DNA from: Sporobolomyces roseus
Lineage: Eukaryota; Basidiomycota; Microbotryomycetes; Sporidiobolales; Sporidiobolaceae
DNA length: 64,000 nucleotides
NCBI GenBank assembly: GCA_016617785.1
Contig: JADILM010000003.1
Location: 1,612,001-1,676,000 of the forward strand
Reading direction: 5' to 3'
Below the pieces are notes generated by a model, which was not told the origin of the DNA, searched no databases, and saw only the letters and a list, made by a program, of their open reading frames with translations. Shown piece after piece: positions 46,395 to 58,087 of this stretch (position 1 is its first letter; every line of letters begins with the position of its first letter). The translations under genes and the position numbers were made by a program.

Positions 46395-46556
46395 TTTCTA
46401 GATTGAGTGTATTATTACGCAACCTAGCTGCATACTGTTCAAGACTAGGAGAAAGAGCGAGATCATCTCGAGGTTGCGACGAGTTGCGAAAGTTTCTCCC
46501 TTTGCCCTTTCCCTATTCCACTCTCATCTCGAACTTGCATTTCTCGACTAATCGGG

Positions 46557-49500
46557 ATGGCGAAAGATGTCACAATAGCCTCATCAACAACGCGCAAGAA
46601 CCAGACTAGCCGATCCACGTTCAAACTACTCTTCTTGTCGTTGATCTATCATGTAACTTTCCTCAACAGCATCTTTGACATTTACTTCCAATCCCCAGTA
46701 GTAACAGTCCCTACTCGCTACTCTGTCCAACCGGGAGGAGGAGGAGGATTAGCTAAACGAGTCGTGTTGATCGTAGGGGATGGATTAAGGGCCGATAAAC
46801 TATTCAAACCTTACTCATTTCCTCCCTTCCCTTACTCTGATCCACTCCCTGAACCTCTCACTTCAATCCCTCATTCCATCCTCGTCGAAGAAGAAGCCGA
46901 TTCATTCAACTTTACTACTCCAGCTCCATTCCTTCGTTCCCTCATTCAACAAGGCAAAGCACAATGGGGTATCTCTCATACACGAGTACCAACAGAGTCG
47001 AGACCTGGTCATGTCGCTTTGATAGGAGGAATGTATGAAGATGTTTCAGCCGTCACTCGAGGTTGGTCAACCAACCCGATCCCGTTCGATTCGGTATTCA
47101 ATCAATCTAGACACGCATTCACGTTTGGGAGTCCGGATATATTACCCATGTTCGCGAGGGGGGCTAGTGTGCGAGGGAAAGTGAGGGAATGGAGTTATGA
47201 TGAAGAAGCTGAAGATTTTACTAGGGACGCAGTTTATTTGGATTTATGGGTGTTGGATCAATTGGAGAAACTACTCAAGAATGCAACGCGAGATGGAGAG
47301 TTGAGGAGGGATTTGAACGAGGAGGGAACAGTGTTCTTTTTACATTTGTTGGGATTGGATACGACGGGTCACAGTTATAGACCTCATGGAGCAGAGTATC
47401 ATAGGAATATTAGAGTCGTCGATTACGTCGTTAAGAGGACTACAGAATTGTTGGAAGAGTTTTATGAGGGGGATGGGGAGACGAGTTTTGTTTTCACTGC
47501 GGATCATGGCATGAGTAGTTTGGGAAATCATGGCGATGGTCATCCGGACAATACTAGGACACCTTTGGTCGTTTGGGGAAAGGGAGTGAGGGAGAGGGGA
47601 GACTGGGAAGAACCGAGTGATCATGACGAGTATTCGAAAAGTTGGGGTTTGAAGGGAGTTAGGAGAGACGTAGATCAAGCTGATATTGCTCCTCTAATGG
47701 TACGCTTCTTTTACTCTCTTTCATCTTTTGAGAGCTCGGCTGAAGGGCTTTCGAGTGCGATCCGTACAGTCGACTTTGGCGGGATTGGCGATTCCTGCGA
47801 ATTCTGCAGGTAGAACTCCGCTAGAATATCTCGATGCTACTCCTTCGTTTCGAGCGAGAGCAGCTTTCGCCAACGCGAATCAACTACTGGCAGAAGCGGA
47901 AGCGAAGAGTGGTGAGTCTCGTTCGACTATCTCCGAAATCGCGAGAACTGACATTTACGAGTCCCGTTTCCCTAGAATTGAAACGACAACACACGCTCTC
48001 TTTCAAACCTTTCCCCGAGCTCGTCGACTCCTCAGTATCGAGCACACTATCGCCAGAATCGCATAGAAGAGTCATTCAGGACTTGATCGATCAAGGGAGA
48101 TATCGAGAAGCGGAAAAGCACAGTCTAGAGTTGCTCGATATCGCTTTGCGAGCATCAAACTACTTTCAGAAGTACGCGCTTTCCTTCTACATGAGCCCAC
48201 GCCAGTTCCGTTGCTGATACGCTCGAGATCGTGTAGATACGATTGGATTCTCCTTCGCTCAATCGTCACTCTCGGTTACCTCGGTTTCGCAGCCTACGTC
48301 TCACGCTACATCCTCTCACACCACGTCTTCTCCGCTTCCTCTCCTACTCCACGCTCTTCCGTCTCTCTCTCCCTCACTCTCGTCTCGAAACTCCCAATTC
48401 TCGCTTTCACCCTCACGATCCTCCGATTCCTATTCGAACGCGCACCCCTCACTTACTCCCTCTACACATTCTTCGCTTTTTATTTCTGGCACGAAATCTT
48501 TCAAGACCCATCACCTTTCATCCGACTCTATCGCTCGAACGGGAAATTGATCGAGACGCTAGGTCATGCGGTCGTGACGGTAGCGGCCTTGGAGGGTATC
48601 GCTTATGGATACACGGATAGGAGAGCTTTTGCTGTATTAGCAGGAGCGATGGGATGGGGATGGCCTTGGGTCACAGGGAGGGAGAGAAGAATCGGCAGAG
48701 GATTGATTTGGGGTTGGAGGATTGTCATGAGTGTACTCGCGCTGTTCCCGTTGTTGCCGGTCGAGAAAGGGGAGGATCTACGAGTCATGTGAGTACGACC
48801 TGTTCTCTTTTCACGGAGAGTTTGCGTGCTGATATTGCGAGATTCGATTCATAGCTCGGCTGGAGCAGTTTTGATGTTACTACTGGGAGCTTCGGCACTC
48901 GTCGAGCGTCTACACGATCAAAGTACTCGAGCGAAAAGATGGCAAGCGTTCATCATTGTTGAGGTGAGCACGTCTTTCGCTTTTCTCGATCTCTGGACTC
49001 GCCACGACTGAGTCCCTCTCATCCTCCTTCCTCAGGTGGTGCTCATCGTAGCCTGTACTCTTGTCACGTGCTCTTCAGCTCGTAGCTTGCAGCTAAAGAA
49101 AGGATTACCCCCAGCGAATCAATATCTCGGTTGGGCGATTCTCGGTGCGTCTCTCTCTGCAGCGATTTTCCTTCCGTCAATCGCTAATGCAACCGTTTCG
49201 CTAGGTATCTCGACTGTCCTTCCTCTCCTCCACGGTCGACCTCGAGCACAATCCCCCTTCGTTCGTCTATCCGTCCTGCTCCTCTCGTTCGGACCAGCCT
49301 TCGTCCTCCTCTCCCTATCATACGAAGCGCTCTTCTACTGCATCTTCTGCTGTGCACTATTGAGCTGGATGGGAGTCGAGTCTGCTTTGGCGAGACAAGC
49401 GAAAGAAGCAAAGGAAGATAGTGAAGTGGATGAAGGAAAGATTGGAGTGGATAGCGTCAGAGTCAGCGTCTTCTTCCTTGCTTTCCTTCATCTTGGATTC

Positions 49501-50143
49501 TTCGGAGTAGGGAATGTAGCTAGTATAAGCTCGGTGAGCTCACAGTCCTTCAATTTTGACGAGAAGAGAGCTAACAAAGGAGTTTGCGAATAGTTCTACC
49601 TCGAACCAGTTTATCGATTAATGACGGTCTTTGCACCTTTTCCGATGGTACGTCTTTATTACGCTCTCATGCGCTCCTCTCACTGACTGTAATCTGTTCA
49701 TAGGGTGCTTTGTTGCTGTTCAAGCTCCTCATTCCCTTCGTCGCTCTCTCAGCGGTTTCGAGCGCTATCAATCGACGGCTACGACTACCTCATCTCGGTC
49801 TCTTCCTCGTCAGCAGCATCCTCGTCGAATTCCTGACAATCAATGTGAGTCTCCCTCAACGTTCTCGTTCGATCGAGCTGATCTCTCGTCTTCGACAGTT
49901 CTTCTTCCGAGTGACGGATACTGGATCTTGGTTGGAGATTGGATCATCGATCACAAACTTTGTGATTTGCTCGATGTTGGGTTTGTTCACTTCGGGATTG
50001 CTGCTGGTCGGCGAAGAAGTGCTCAAGGGAACAGTTGGGTAGAATGGGAGAGAAAAAGAGTATCTATTTTGCAATTTCGACTTGTTCTCGTCTCTCTCTC
50101 GTCTCTCGACCACAGAGCGTTCACAGAAAGCGCAAAGAGCTGA
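46557..50143 (+). CDS. MCD4: GPI ethanolamine phosphate transferase 1
   Basis: Adds phosphoethanolamine to the first mannose of GPI anchors in the ER. MAKDVTIASSTTRKNQTSRS precedes a signal-anchor (TFKLLFLSLIYHVTFLNSIF). The large lumenal alkaline-phosphatase-like domain carries VVLIVGDGLRADKLF (metal-binding Asp), SHTRVPTESRPGHVALIGGM (catalytic Thr), HLLGLDTTGHSYRPH and FVFTADHGMSSLGNHGDGHP. The later exons give GLAIPANSAGRTPLEYL and FKPFPELVD, then many hydrophobic segments of the PIG-N C-terminal domain, ending with WLEIGSSITNFVICSMLGLF and GLLLVGEEVLKGTVG. A last small exon (AFTESAKS) ends at TGA 50141-50143; without it the stop is at 50042. Size (about 950-1,000 aa) is normal. Confidence 0.93.
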
Positions 50144-50281
50144 TCAATCGTTTCACTGTCTCATTTGAGATTCTGATCCTTTCTCCCCTGGAACGGAGCG
50201 GGTCGTCAATGTCAGAGCTAAGCAGTGGACGATGGACGAGCAACATACCTGATACCCGACCCAAGCGCAGACCATCCAACT

Positions 50282-51864
50282 TTAGTCGAGTAGCGCGAGG
50301 CGATCGAGTTCGAGTTTCTGAAGATATCCGACTACTCGACACAAATTGAGAGTATCACCCGTGCGGCGAGCGTTCACAATCACCTGGTCGAGATAGTCCC
50401 TTGAACTACTTGCGCACTCCAGCAAATCCTCCTGTAACTGCGTTTTCGAGCCATCGAGGAACCCCGTTTTGACTCGTGACGGAATTACGGAGTCCTGATG
50501 GAGGACGAGATAAAGCGATGAGGGGTAGGTGACGGCAGGACAGTTGTGCAGGTCGACATGGATGTCTCGTGCGTGGGCCTCCTTCGATAGGTACGATTCG
50601 TGGACGTCCGCGAGGTCTTGATCAGGAGGACTATACTCGAGATATCGTAGAGTAGGGAACTCCAGGATCTGACGAAGTACTCGGTCGTCGGCTCCGAATG
50701 TATCGTTGTAGTTGTCGTTGTACGACAGGCGCAGGTTCGTGAGAGAAGGAAAGGTTGATTGTTGCGCATTGTCGAAAATCGCGAAGGCTGCTTGTTGACC
50801 TCCAATAATCGACATAGACTTGAGCCGAGGGAAGCGAGTGTCATCGGTGAAGGTGAGGGCCGAGAAGTGCGCTCCACCCTTGGCGGGGGACTCGATTGCC
50901 AGGCTGACGAGCGAATGGCGGAAGTCCTTGATGAAATCCAGATCGAGACTGTCGCCTGCATCGTGCAGTATGTTGATCTCAATTGATTCCAGAGGGGGCC
51001 AGAGGTCGGCGGAAGTATTCGACGGTAGTTCCGTATCCATCATGTCGCCTATATTCAGTTTGAGCGACCTCAAATTTGGTGTCGCCAACGCGAACTCCTT
51101 CACTGTCTCGACAGGAGCATCATCGAAAGGACCCATCTCGAGTGTTGACAGACTCTTGAAGACCCAGAGGAACGGAATGGCTTCTTTCGCGGTGAAATCG
51201 ACTAGATGGAGAATACGAATGGTAGAAGCTTTAGCTGCGAAGGCGGCGATACCCGGGTCCGAGTCAAGATCGTTGAACTGAGTGTCGGCTCCGAAGATGG
51301 CGTCACGAGCTGATCTAGTAATGGTGATTTCGCGAAGGGAAGTGAACGAATGAAGAGAGGCGAGGAAGTAGCTGTTCTCAATCGAGTTGGCACTGTCGAT
51401 CACGAGATGCTGGAAGCGTTTGATGTACTTTGGGGCTACGTAGAAGCGGTATGTCGTCTGTCCGACAACGCGAGAGGTGCGGAGGGTCTGGGTATTGCGA
51501 AATGTGAGTTCCCACACTGAGCACGACGGCCTGGACTTACAAGGAAGAGGTAAGTAGACGCCAGCGAGCAGAGTAGACGACAGGTCATGAATACTGCGTT
51601 CAAGCTGCGACCGAAAGGAGCATGGATTGTCGAGAGCTCTTTCTTGAGGACGATCGAGAGCTTGTGCTGTTGCCTCAGAAGTTTCTCGCGATGTGATAGA
51701 GCCTTATCTTGTTCTGCACACATTTGTACGATCTCTTCGAGGACTTCGGTCGGGAGGTCGAGGAGGGAACGAGGTCGAGAGGAAGTCGAAGGAGTAGCTC
51801 TGTCAAGGGTAGCATTAGCTGTGTAGTCAACTCAGGGTAGATCCAAAGCTTACTGAGTAGTCAT
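50282..51864 (-). CDS. F-box-like protein with leucine-rich-type repeats (copy 1)
   Basis: ATG 51864 (MTT) is spliced to QATPSTSSRPRSLLDLPTEV, then LEEIVQMCAEQDKALSHREK. LPTEVLEEIV is F-box-like and is followed by a helical region (GRSLNAVFMTCRLLCSLAST). After an intron near 51540-51460 the rest is one exon: TLRTSRVVGQTTYRFYVAPK, then a series of hydrophobic LRR-like strands (HSFTSLREITITRS, KSLSTLEMGPFDD, ATPNLRSLKLNIGD, FPSLTNLRLSYND, FPTLRYLEYSPPDQDL). It ends LDRLALLD at TAA. The protein is about 460 aa. F-box proteins recruit targets to SCF ubiquitin ligases; here only the weak F-box supports that. A clear paralogue lies inverted at 59.4-61 kb. Confidence 0.65.
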
Positions 51865-51891
51865 CACGAGGATGTTGAGGCTTTCGAGTCG

Positions 51892-52160
51892 ATGGAAGTG
51901 AGAGGTAGGAACGAAAGAAACGAGTTCTCAGTTTGCTCACTCCATCATCTCTTCAGCTCGGAAGCTCTACATCTACTCTAGATCCTCGCATCAAACTATA
52001 TAATTCTGCTCTGAGCGTCCTCGAAACGCGCGATACTCCTTCCAGCTCCGACGACGTTTTCCATTTTACTCATCTCGTAAGGGCTCTCCCGCCTCTCACA
52101 TCGCTCCAATGGGTCTCGGCTAGTCCTGGGTCCGATATCAGGTATCGGGATATCCTCTAG
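51892..52160 (+). CDS. Possible small spliced gene of unknown function
   Basis: ATG GAA at 51892 is followed by GTGAGA; a 59-nt intron ending CTTCAG (51956) would join it to LGSSTSTLDPRIKLYNSALS and LVRALPPLTSLQWVSASPGS, ending at TAG 52158-52160, 70 aa in all. The text is protein-like and not low-complexity. Its start lies only 27 bases from the divergent F-box start, and two stops follow in tandem, so it may be a gene remnant. No family recognised. Confidence 0.3.
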
Positions 52161-52596
52161 TAAAGGTGGAAGAACAGTAGAGCGAGCTGCTCGAGCAGAA
52201 ATACCAATTTACGTCGATTAACTCCCCTTTTCTAGCTCCTGCACGGAGTCGCAGCTGTCTTCGACTAGTAGAGATCCGACAGACAGCTATAAGGTGATAT
52301 AATAGACTCGTACTGAGGCTGAAGAACTGACGTAGCTTTGTAGCGAGTCTTTCGAAACTAGAACGCATCGATCCGTTTCCTTCTTCGCTTCGTCCGGCAA
52401 CTCACGAAGTTCGCTATCGCTTCAAAGCGAAACAATCAGCGTCTTTCGCAAGGTGAGAGATTGATACGACTCTCGAGCGGGACGAACCAAGATTGCTTTC
52501 CGGCGGATATAATCTTCCTTTTTTTCGGAACGCCAACAAAAGCGCTGCCCCACCACATTCTCCCTCTCTTTCCTCCACTTTCTCCTCGATTCGAAG
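52161..52596. other. Intergenic promoter region of the hydrolase gene
   Basis: No supported gene on either strand. Confidence 0.4.
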
Positions 52597-53816
52597 ATGA
52601 CACCGATACCGCCATTCGAGACTGCACAAGTCTCGACAGACCTCAAACTAGCTTATATCGACTCGTTTTCCCTCCTAACGCCCGATGAAAGACCGAAGAA
52701 TTACAAGACGATTCTTGCGATACATGGAGTAGGGTTCAATAGCTGTAAGCTCTCGCCTCCTGTCATTGCTCACCCGAAAACGGCTGACAGTTGATACTCG
52801 AAATCTAGCTATTTTCACTCCCTTGATTCCGCATCTTCCACCTCAAACACGCTTGCTAGCCTACAACCAGAGATCGTATACAGAGTCCTCACCAGCTTAC
52901 GAGTCAAAGGAGAAAGGAGGAGTGGATGCAACTGCAGCGTATCTGGAAGGTTTCTTGCGATTTGTCGAATGGAGTGTGAAAGAGCTGGGAGTGACGAGTT
53001 CAGCTGACGAAGGTGGGGTCACCGTACTCGTGAGTTTCTCCTTAGTACTCTCTATGCTGCGAGAATCCGTTTTGACAGAGAGGAGCTTTGCAGAGCTGGT
53101 CAAAAGGAACGGTGATACCGATTTCACTCCTCGCTTTACTCAACTCCAGCTCTCCCTCCAGTACCTCCTCCTTCCCCTCTTCATTCCTCCGTCATCTACA
53201 GCCTACAACACTGCCTCTCGCTCAATCCCTACTCTCTAGTCACATCACCTCCCTCATCCTCTTCGAAGCACCCGGATCCGCTTTCAATCGACCAGTCACC
53301 CAAGACTTCCTGACTTCCATGGCACCCGTTCTTCCACCCAACGACAAGAGCGTCTCACAACAAGTCTGGGCGCTGGCGTTCGCAGGTTGGGTTGCCGATT
53401 ATCGAGCACCTCGAAATTCGTTTGAAGAAGGAGAAGAGATGATTCCGAGTCGATTGAAGGATCTCGATTCCGATCTAGTCGAGAGAGGGTGGGAATGGGA
53501 GTGTGTCAAGCATGGGTTCGAGTGGACTTTGAGTGCGGACAAAGAAGAGATCGGGAGGATTGGGGAATTGGCCCTGAGGGGAGAGAATGAGAGTGGAGTA
53601 GGAGTAGGAGTGATTTATGGGAGTCGGACTGTCGGATACTTTGAAGAGACGGTCGAGATGATTCGAGGATGGTGGAAGGAAGATGAGGAAAGGGGAGAAG
53701 GGAGACGAGGGAAGAGAGTGATCGAGAGTGTCGAGGGAACGAATCATTTCGGATTCGTGCATAAGCCTGAGGACTTCGTCAGGGTTCTGTCAGATTGTAT
53801 AGACGATCTGATGTAA
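52597..53816 (+). CDS. Alpha/beta-hydrolase fold protein
   Basis: MTPIPPFETAQVSTDLKLAY begins a small-substrate-type hydrolase. LAIHGVGFNS (oxyanion HG) is joined across an intron to IFTPLIPHLPPQTRLLAYNQ and RSYTESSP. After GVTVL a second intron ends at CTTTGCAG before SWSKGTVIPISLLALLN, giving the nucleophile elbow S-W-S-K-G, a variant of GxSxG. The remaining exon holds HITSLILFEAPGSAFN, an acidic/lid region, and a late VEGTNHFGFVHKPEDFVRVL, in which the catalytic His lies in NHFGFVH. The end is DDLM at TAA 53814-53816. Substrate unknown. It converges with RIB7, with only 56 bases between stop codons. Confidence 0.8.
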
Positions 53817-53872
53817 TAGAGTCAAGTCGACGACTTTTCTTCCTGTCGAAGTGTCGGAGAGGCGGGAAGACT

Positions 53873-54958
53873 TCATTCTTTCCGGATAGGCTTGCACGCA
53901 AAGACAGTGTCTCTCCCGAAGATCTGAGTTTTGACGTGTTCAGTTTGCGGGACTCGAGTCTGAAACGATATTCGTCAGCTCAGTTCTCGCGAGGAAAGGT
54001 CAGAATTTGGACTCACTCCTGGCTTGAGTAGTCCCACACCATCTTCGCCGACGAAAGTTGGAGCTACAGTCGTCACGATCATGTCGACTTCGGGAGCTGA
54101 GAGGAAGGAGGAGATGATGGAAGAGCCTCCTTCGATCATGAGGGAACGACCCAAATGAGGGCGAAGAGCTTTCGAGTCCACGAGGCTTGCAAGAGTGAAC
54201 CCGCCTGCAGCTACATCGACAGTAAACGTCGAGAACTTCAGTCCAACTATCTGAGCGGGGAAATCAGGCGACTCACGCCGCGTGATATCGACTTGAATAA
54301 CGGTCGCGCCAGCTGCTTCTAACGCTTTCTCTCTCCGAGCATGCTCATGGAGGGAGCTGGCATCGACACCACAAGTGACGACGACTGGCGATTTCCCGAT
54401 GCCTGCTTGAGCGTTCTTGAGTAGTTTGCAATCTAGCGTTGTTCGGAGATGTCGGTCGAGAATGATCGGTGTAGGCTGTGACGAGACGGGAAGAAGCGAG
54501 GGGATCCTAGCTGAGAGTTCAAGCAAACCTGGTGAGCTATAGTTCGAAATGAGCTCAGCAAGCTGGCAAACTCACCGTTCAGCTGAGGGTCGTCGTTCAG
54601 AAGCGTTCCGATTCCGACGAGAATCGAGTCGTGTAGCTCTCTCATTCTACTCGCGCATAATATACGATATTAGTATACTCCTGAGAGAAGGAGAAGAGTA
54701 GCGAGAGCGGTTCACTGACCTATGAGTGAGTTGCATCGATTCTTTCCCGCTCAGAATCAATTGTTTCCCTTCTTTTCCAGCGATCTTCGCATCGAGCGAT
54801 TGCGCATAAGTCAAAGTCACGAATGGGCGATCTTGCGAGCTTCCAGGAGAAGCGGAAGGAGGGGAGAAGAGTTCTGAGGGATAAGTGGAGCGGAGGAACG
54901 AGAGAGCAGGATCTGACTCGGGATCCGCTCGAATGGGCTCGAGTGGAGTTGAGGACAT
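53873..54958 (-). CDS. RIB7: 2,5-diamino-6-ribosylamino-4(3H)-pyrimidinone 5'-phosphate reductase
   Basis: Riboflavin biosynthesis, reducing the pyrimidine intermediate with NADPH (family knowledge). MSSTPLEPIRADPESDPALS precedes RPFVTLTYAQSLDAKIAGKE, the RibD C-terminal hallmark (TLxxAxSLDGxIA). The next exons give ESMQLTHR, MRELHDSILVGIGTLLNDDP|QLN, PTPIILDRHLRTTLDCKLLK, SPVVVTCGV and RREKALEAAGATVIQVDI. Then come LGRSLMIEGGSSIISSFLSA (MxEGG) and MIVTTVAPTFVGEDGVGLLK. A final exon gives TRVPQTEHVKTQIFGRDTVF and a short basic end at TGA 53875-53873. About six exons, length normal. Its ATG is 100 bp from the divergent SWAP-like gene. Confidence 0.92.
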
Positions 54959-55058
54959 AGTCTATCGCAGTCGGAAAGTCTCAAAGGAATAGCGAGTGAG
55001 GTATAGGAGGTCAAGAGCAACTCTCGTTTCTCTGCTCCTAATCATTCACTCTCATTCG

Positions 55059-56458
55059 ATGCCGCGACCATCCAAGCGGGTAGCAAGTCGCTCAATCTCA
55101 CCAGATCTACCTTCTCACTATCTCCCGTCCTTCTCTCACCCTTCGACGACTCCCTCGGCTTCCTCGAATTCTCATCTTCATATTCAAGCACACGAAGCAA
55201 CCCTCATCAATGGGTACGATCAACTCGCACAACAGATCGAGAGTACTCAGGAACAAGGTGGTAGAATGGCAAGGTGGAACGGAAGTCGAGATGTTGAGGG
55301 GAACGATGTTTGGATAGATCGGTAAGTGATCTCTCCTTTTCGTAGTCAAGAGGGGTCAAGGGGGGCAACTGTAATCAGACAGCACATTCTACTATCAAAT
55401 TTATATCTTGTGGGCATCAAACAAGCGAGAGGTCTTTCGTCTCACTTCGGACTTTCGCAAAAACTTTTCTTTCGATTCCTTCTCATCTGCTACCCTCTTT
55501 CGTTTTGACTCGACGGCTGATGTACATTCACCCATCAACACAGATATGATATCCTGAACCTCGTCCCATCGCTTCCGTCTCATCTCCCCTTTTCCAACCC
55601 CTCATCTTTCCCTCCAACATCTCTACGAAACCGTTCTCCTTCTCTCGTTCAGTCCGATACCGGTTTCTCAGATCTCCCGTCGGATAACGAAGAGGAGTTC
55701 TACTTCAAGCAGTTGCCGGCAGAGGAGAGGGAGGAATTGGAGAAGAAGAGGAAGAGGAGAAAGTTGGAGTTGGGGAGGGAAGAACGAATGAAACAGTTGG
55801 AGGACCGAGAGAAGGCAGAGAATCCTACGGTCGATGCTGATGAGGAGACAGAGGTGAGCTCAAACTCGACTTGCTGATCTGTGTGAAGTTGACTGATCGG
55901 CGTTGCGTTTGATACCAGCCCTCCGACACTCAACTCTCCCTAATGCAGCGACTTCACTCGACCCTCTCAACCGCCCAAAACCCTTCCCTGCTCGAACTCC
56001 GTATCCTCACGAACCACTCCTCCGATCCGAAATTCCAATTTCTCAAGAAAGGGGGCAAGTGGAGAGAAGTTTGGGAGAGGATTCGGAGAGGAGAGAAGAT
56101 AGAACTCGCTTCAGAGAGGGTGAAGAGGGAGGAAGAAGAGAAGAAGAAGGTGGGAGGTGGAGGTTTGGCGGGATTGGGAGATTATGGGAGTAGCGATAGT
56201 GAGAGCGAGGGGGAGAACGATGGGAGTAATGAGGATGAGGCGACGGAAGAGGAGACGGTTGAGCCGACTGCTTCGATAGTGGTGGATAGTTCAGCCTCTT
56301 TGTCGCCGGTAACACCACAGGTCGTAGCGGAACAAGCAGAACAGACCGACGAGGAGGAACGAAGGAAGAAAGAGGCGAAAGCTGAGAAAGTGAGGGAGTG
56401 GGCGAGGAAGCGACAAGAGGCGAGGGAGAAGGAGGAGGCTCGACATGAAGAATCCTGA
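55059..56458 (+). CDS. SWAP/SURP-like splicing protein (DRY-EERY-like N-terminus)
   Basis: MPRPSKRVASRSISPDLPSH starts a Ser/Pro-rich N-terminus. GGRMARWNGSRDVEGNDVWI|DRYDILNLVPSLPSHL, with DRYD split by an intron, resembles the DRY/EERY domain of SFSWAP-type alternative splicing regulators. An acidic/basic helix follows (EEEFYFKQLPAEEREELEKK with KRKRRKLELGREERMKQL). The next exon gives TQLSLMQRLHSTLSTAQNPS and DPKFQFLKKGGKWREVWERI, which looks like a SURP module (nPxF-FL). The tail is acidic then Lys/Glu-rich helical (KAEKVREWARKRQEAREKEE), ending RHEES at TGA 56456-56458. Three exons, about 410 aa. Family assignment is by motif resemblance only. Confidence 0.5.
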
Positions 56459-56762
56459 TGCAGGTGATGCAGATGCTTTCACAATACGACCTTCACAGAC
56501 AAGCCCTCAACGAGGTCGAAGATCACAACTTTGGTCTCTCCTCTTCTCGTTCGAATTTCTCGCAGCCGTGTTGAACTACCTCTGTCTACTCTCTGTCGAG
56601 CGAAGGTCATGGTTGCTCTTCGTATGCGCTTGTCGTAGCTGTACACTCATTCGCAATTCTCGTTTTTCCCTTTTGAGAATTTCATCACCCGCTCGCTCCT
56701 CTCCGTCTCCTAACTTTCGAACTCATCTCCGACTCGTCTCAAAGTAGCTACAACGCGTCAAG

Positions 56763-57419
56763 ATGGACGAGGAAACCCCTCAAACCTCTACCAGCAAGTC
56801 GCCAGAGGTTCGTCTAGCTCTCTCTTGTTTGTTTTGGAAGATTCTCATCACTGATCGAGATCTGTTTGTCTTGGTGAGCAGGAGAGCCAGAGCCAGAAGT
56901 ATAGCATTAGGATCAGATACCAACAACACCTCGGCGAGGATTTCCTGATCCATACGTCAGGCAACACCTTGATGAAGAAAATCTACAAAGTTCGTTTTTC
57001 GTACCGCTTTCTTCCTCATCTATTTGGCTAATCTCGACAATTCCGATAGATAGCTGCTCAACGTATAGCGCTGAAGCCAGACGAGGTCAAGATATTGCAC
57101 GATGGTTTCACGCTTACGAAAGATAAGAGTCAGTTCGAGATCAATTTCGTACCATGCCCTTCACTATTAGCTCACTCGCTTGGCAATCCACAGCCTTGGG
57201 ATCAGTGAGAAGCTCGACTCACTGACTGCGCTTCAGAGGAGCTGATAAGAAACCTTCGCACAGCTACTCAACGAAGAAGATCCTGAAGTGTGTTTCCCTT
57301 TCCCTTGTTCCGGAACTCCAGCGCATTCGAGCTGACTCGTAGATCATAGGAAGAATATCTTTTCGAGGTCGTTGTAAACATGATCGGCGGATCGGAGGTT
57401 CTTCGATACGATGAATGAG
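56763..57419 (+). CDS. SUMO-like ubiquitin-fold protein A
   Basis: Six exons, about 112 aa. MDEETPQTSTSKSPE (donor GTTCGT) is joined to ESQSQKYSIRIRYQQHLGED and FLIHTSGNTLMKKIYK (again GTTCGT). A 79-nt exon (57050-57128) gives IAAQRIALKPDEVKILHDGF, and an 11-nt exon (57194-57204) gives T-L-G-S. LLNEEDPE at 57264-57287 follows. The last exon reads KNIFFEVVVNMIGGSEVLRY with the stop at 57417-57419, i.e. a di-Gly followed by an eight-residue tail for protease maturation. The layout (N-terminal extension, beta-grasp pattern, D-G-x-x-L, terminal GG) is SUMO-like but quite divergent. The final donor lies in GTGTGTTT: using GT at 57290 instead of 57288 is required to keep the FFEVVVNMIGG frame. Exon structure matches gene B downstream. 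Confidence 0.55.
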
Positions 57420-58087
57420 CACAAAACAAGGTGAGCTTTCGACGAAACTTGTCTTTTGTCTCGCTCACGATACGGCCTGTCACTCATGCGCGCCGTCGTT
57501 GTGATAAATGCAGCAGAGAATGAAAGTCGCTACAAGCACTCAAACTCGAAGTCTATCAACGTCGCAAAATATAAGCCATACAATCCATGCGCAGCTATAA
57601 TTCTTTTATAATCCTTTCGCACAAGTATTACAACACGCTTTTCCACTACAGCAGCAACGTCGCTCGGCTCTTGACACCATCCTGGTTTGTAGTACCTCGC
57701 ATTCCGCCGACTTTGTCTGTTGAAACATCAGATTTCGCGAGCTTTCGTCGTCTCTCTCGGTGCGAAGCGTTCGTTCCCTTTCGGGTTTCCCATGTCTCTT
57801 TCGCTGTCGTCTTAGTGCGGATGCTGCGAGCGTGGAGCCCTATAAGTAGCGCGAGTGTTGGTAGCATGAGCAAGACTTCGAGAGAAAACTTCGCTCTTCG
57901 CAGAAACGAAGGTACTCTCGCCTGATGCCGCGTCAACCGGCAGCTCAGCGGTAGAGATATCTATGCTTGATTGATACACCGCAACAGCTTGCAGTCTTTT
58001 CATGCGAGAGCAACGAAATCGCGTCTTGAGAATTTCCTCCCTCTCTCTGTTCGCTCAACTTTATCAACTCGCAATAGATCCCTCAAG
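57420..58087. other. Intergenic between the two SUMO-like genes
   Basis: Promoter and leader of SUMO-like gene B. Short open frames on both strands lack splice-consistent continuation. Nothing supported. Confidence 0.4.

Noticed and set aside
57350..57419. First-frame reading of the last SUMO-like A exon (…RRIGGSSIR)
   Set aside because: Contains IGG by chance but lacks the hydrophobic strand expected before it; the other frame fits a ubiquitin fold.
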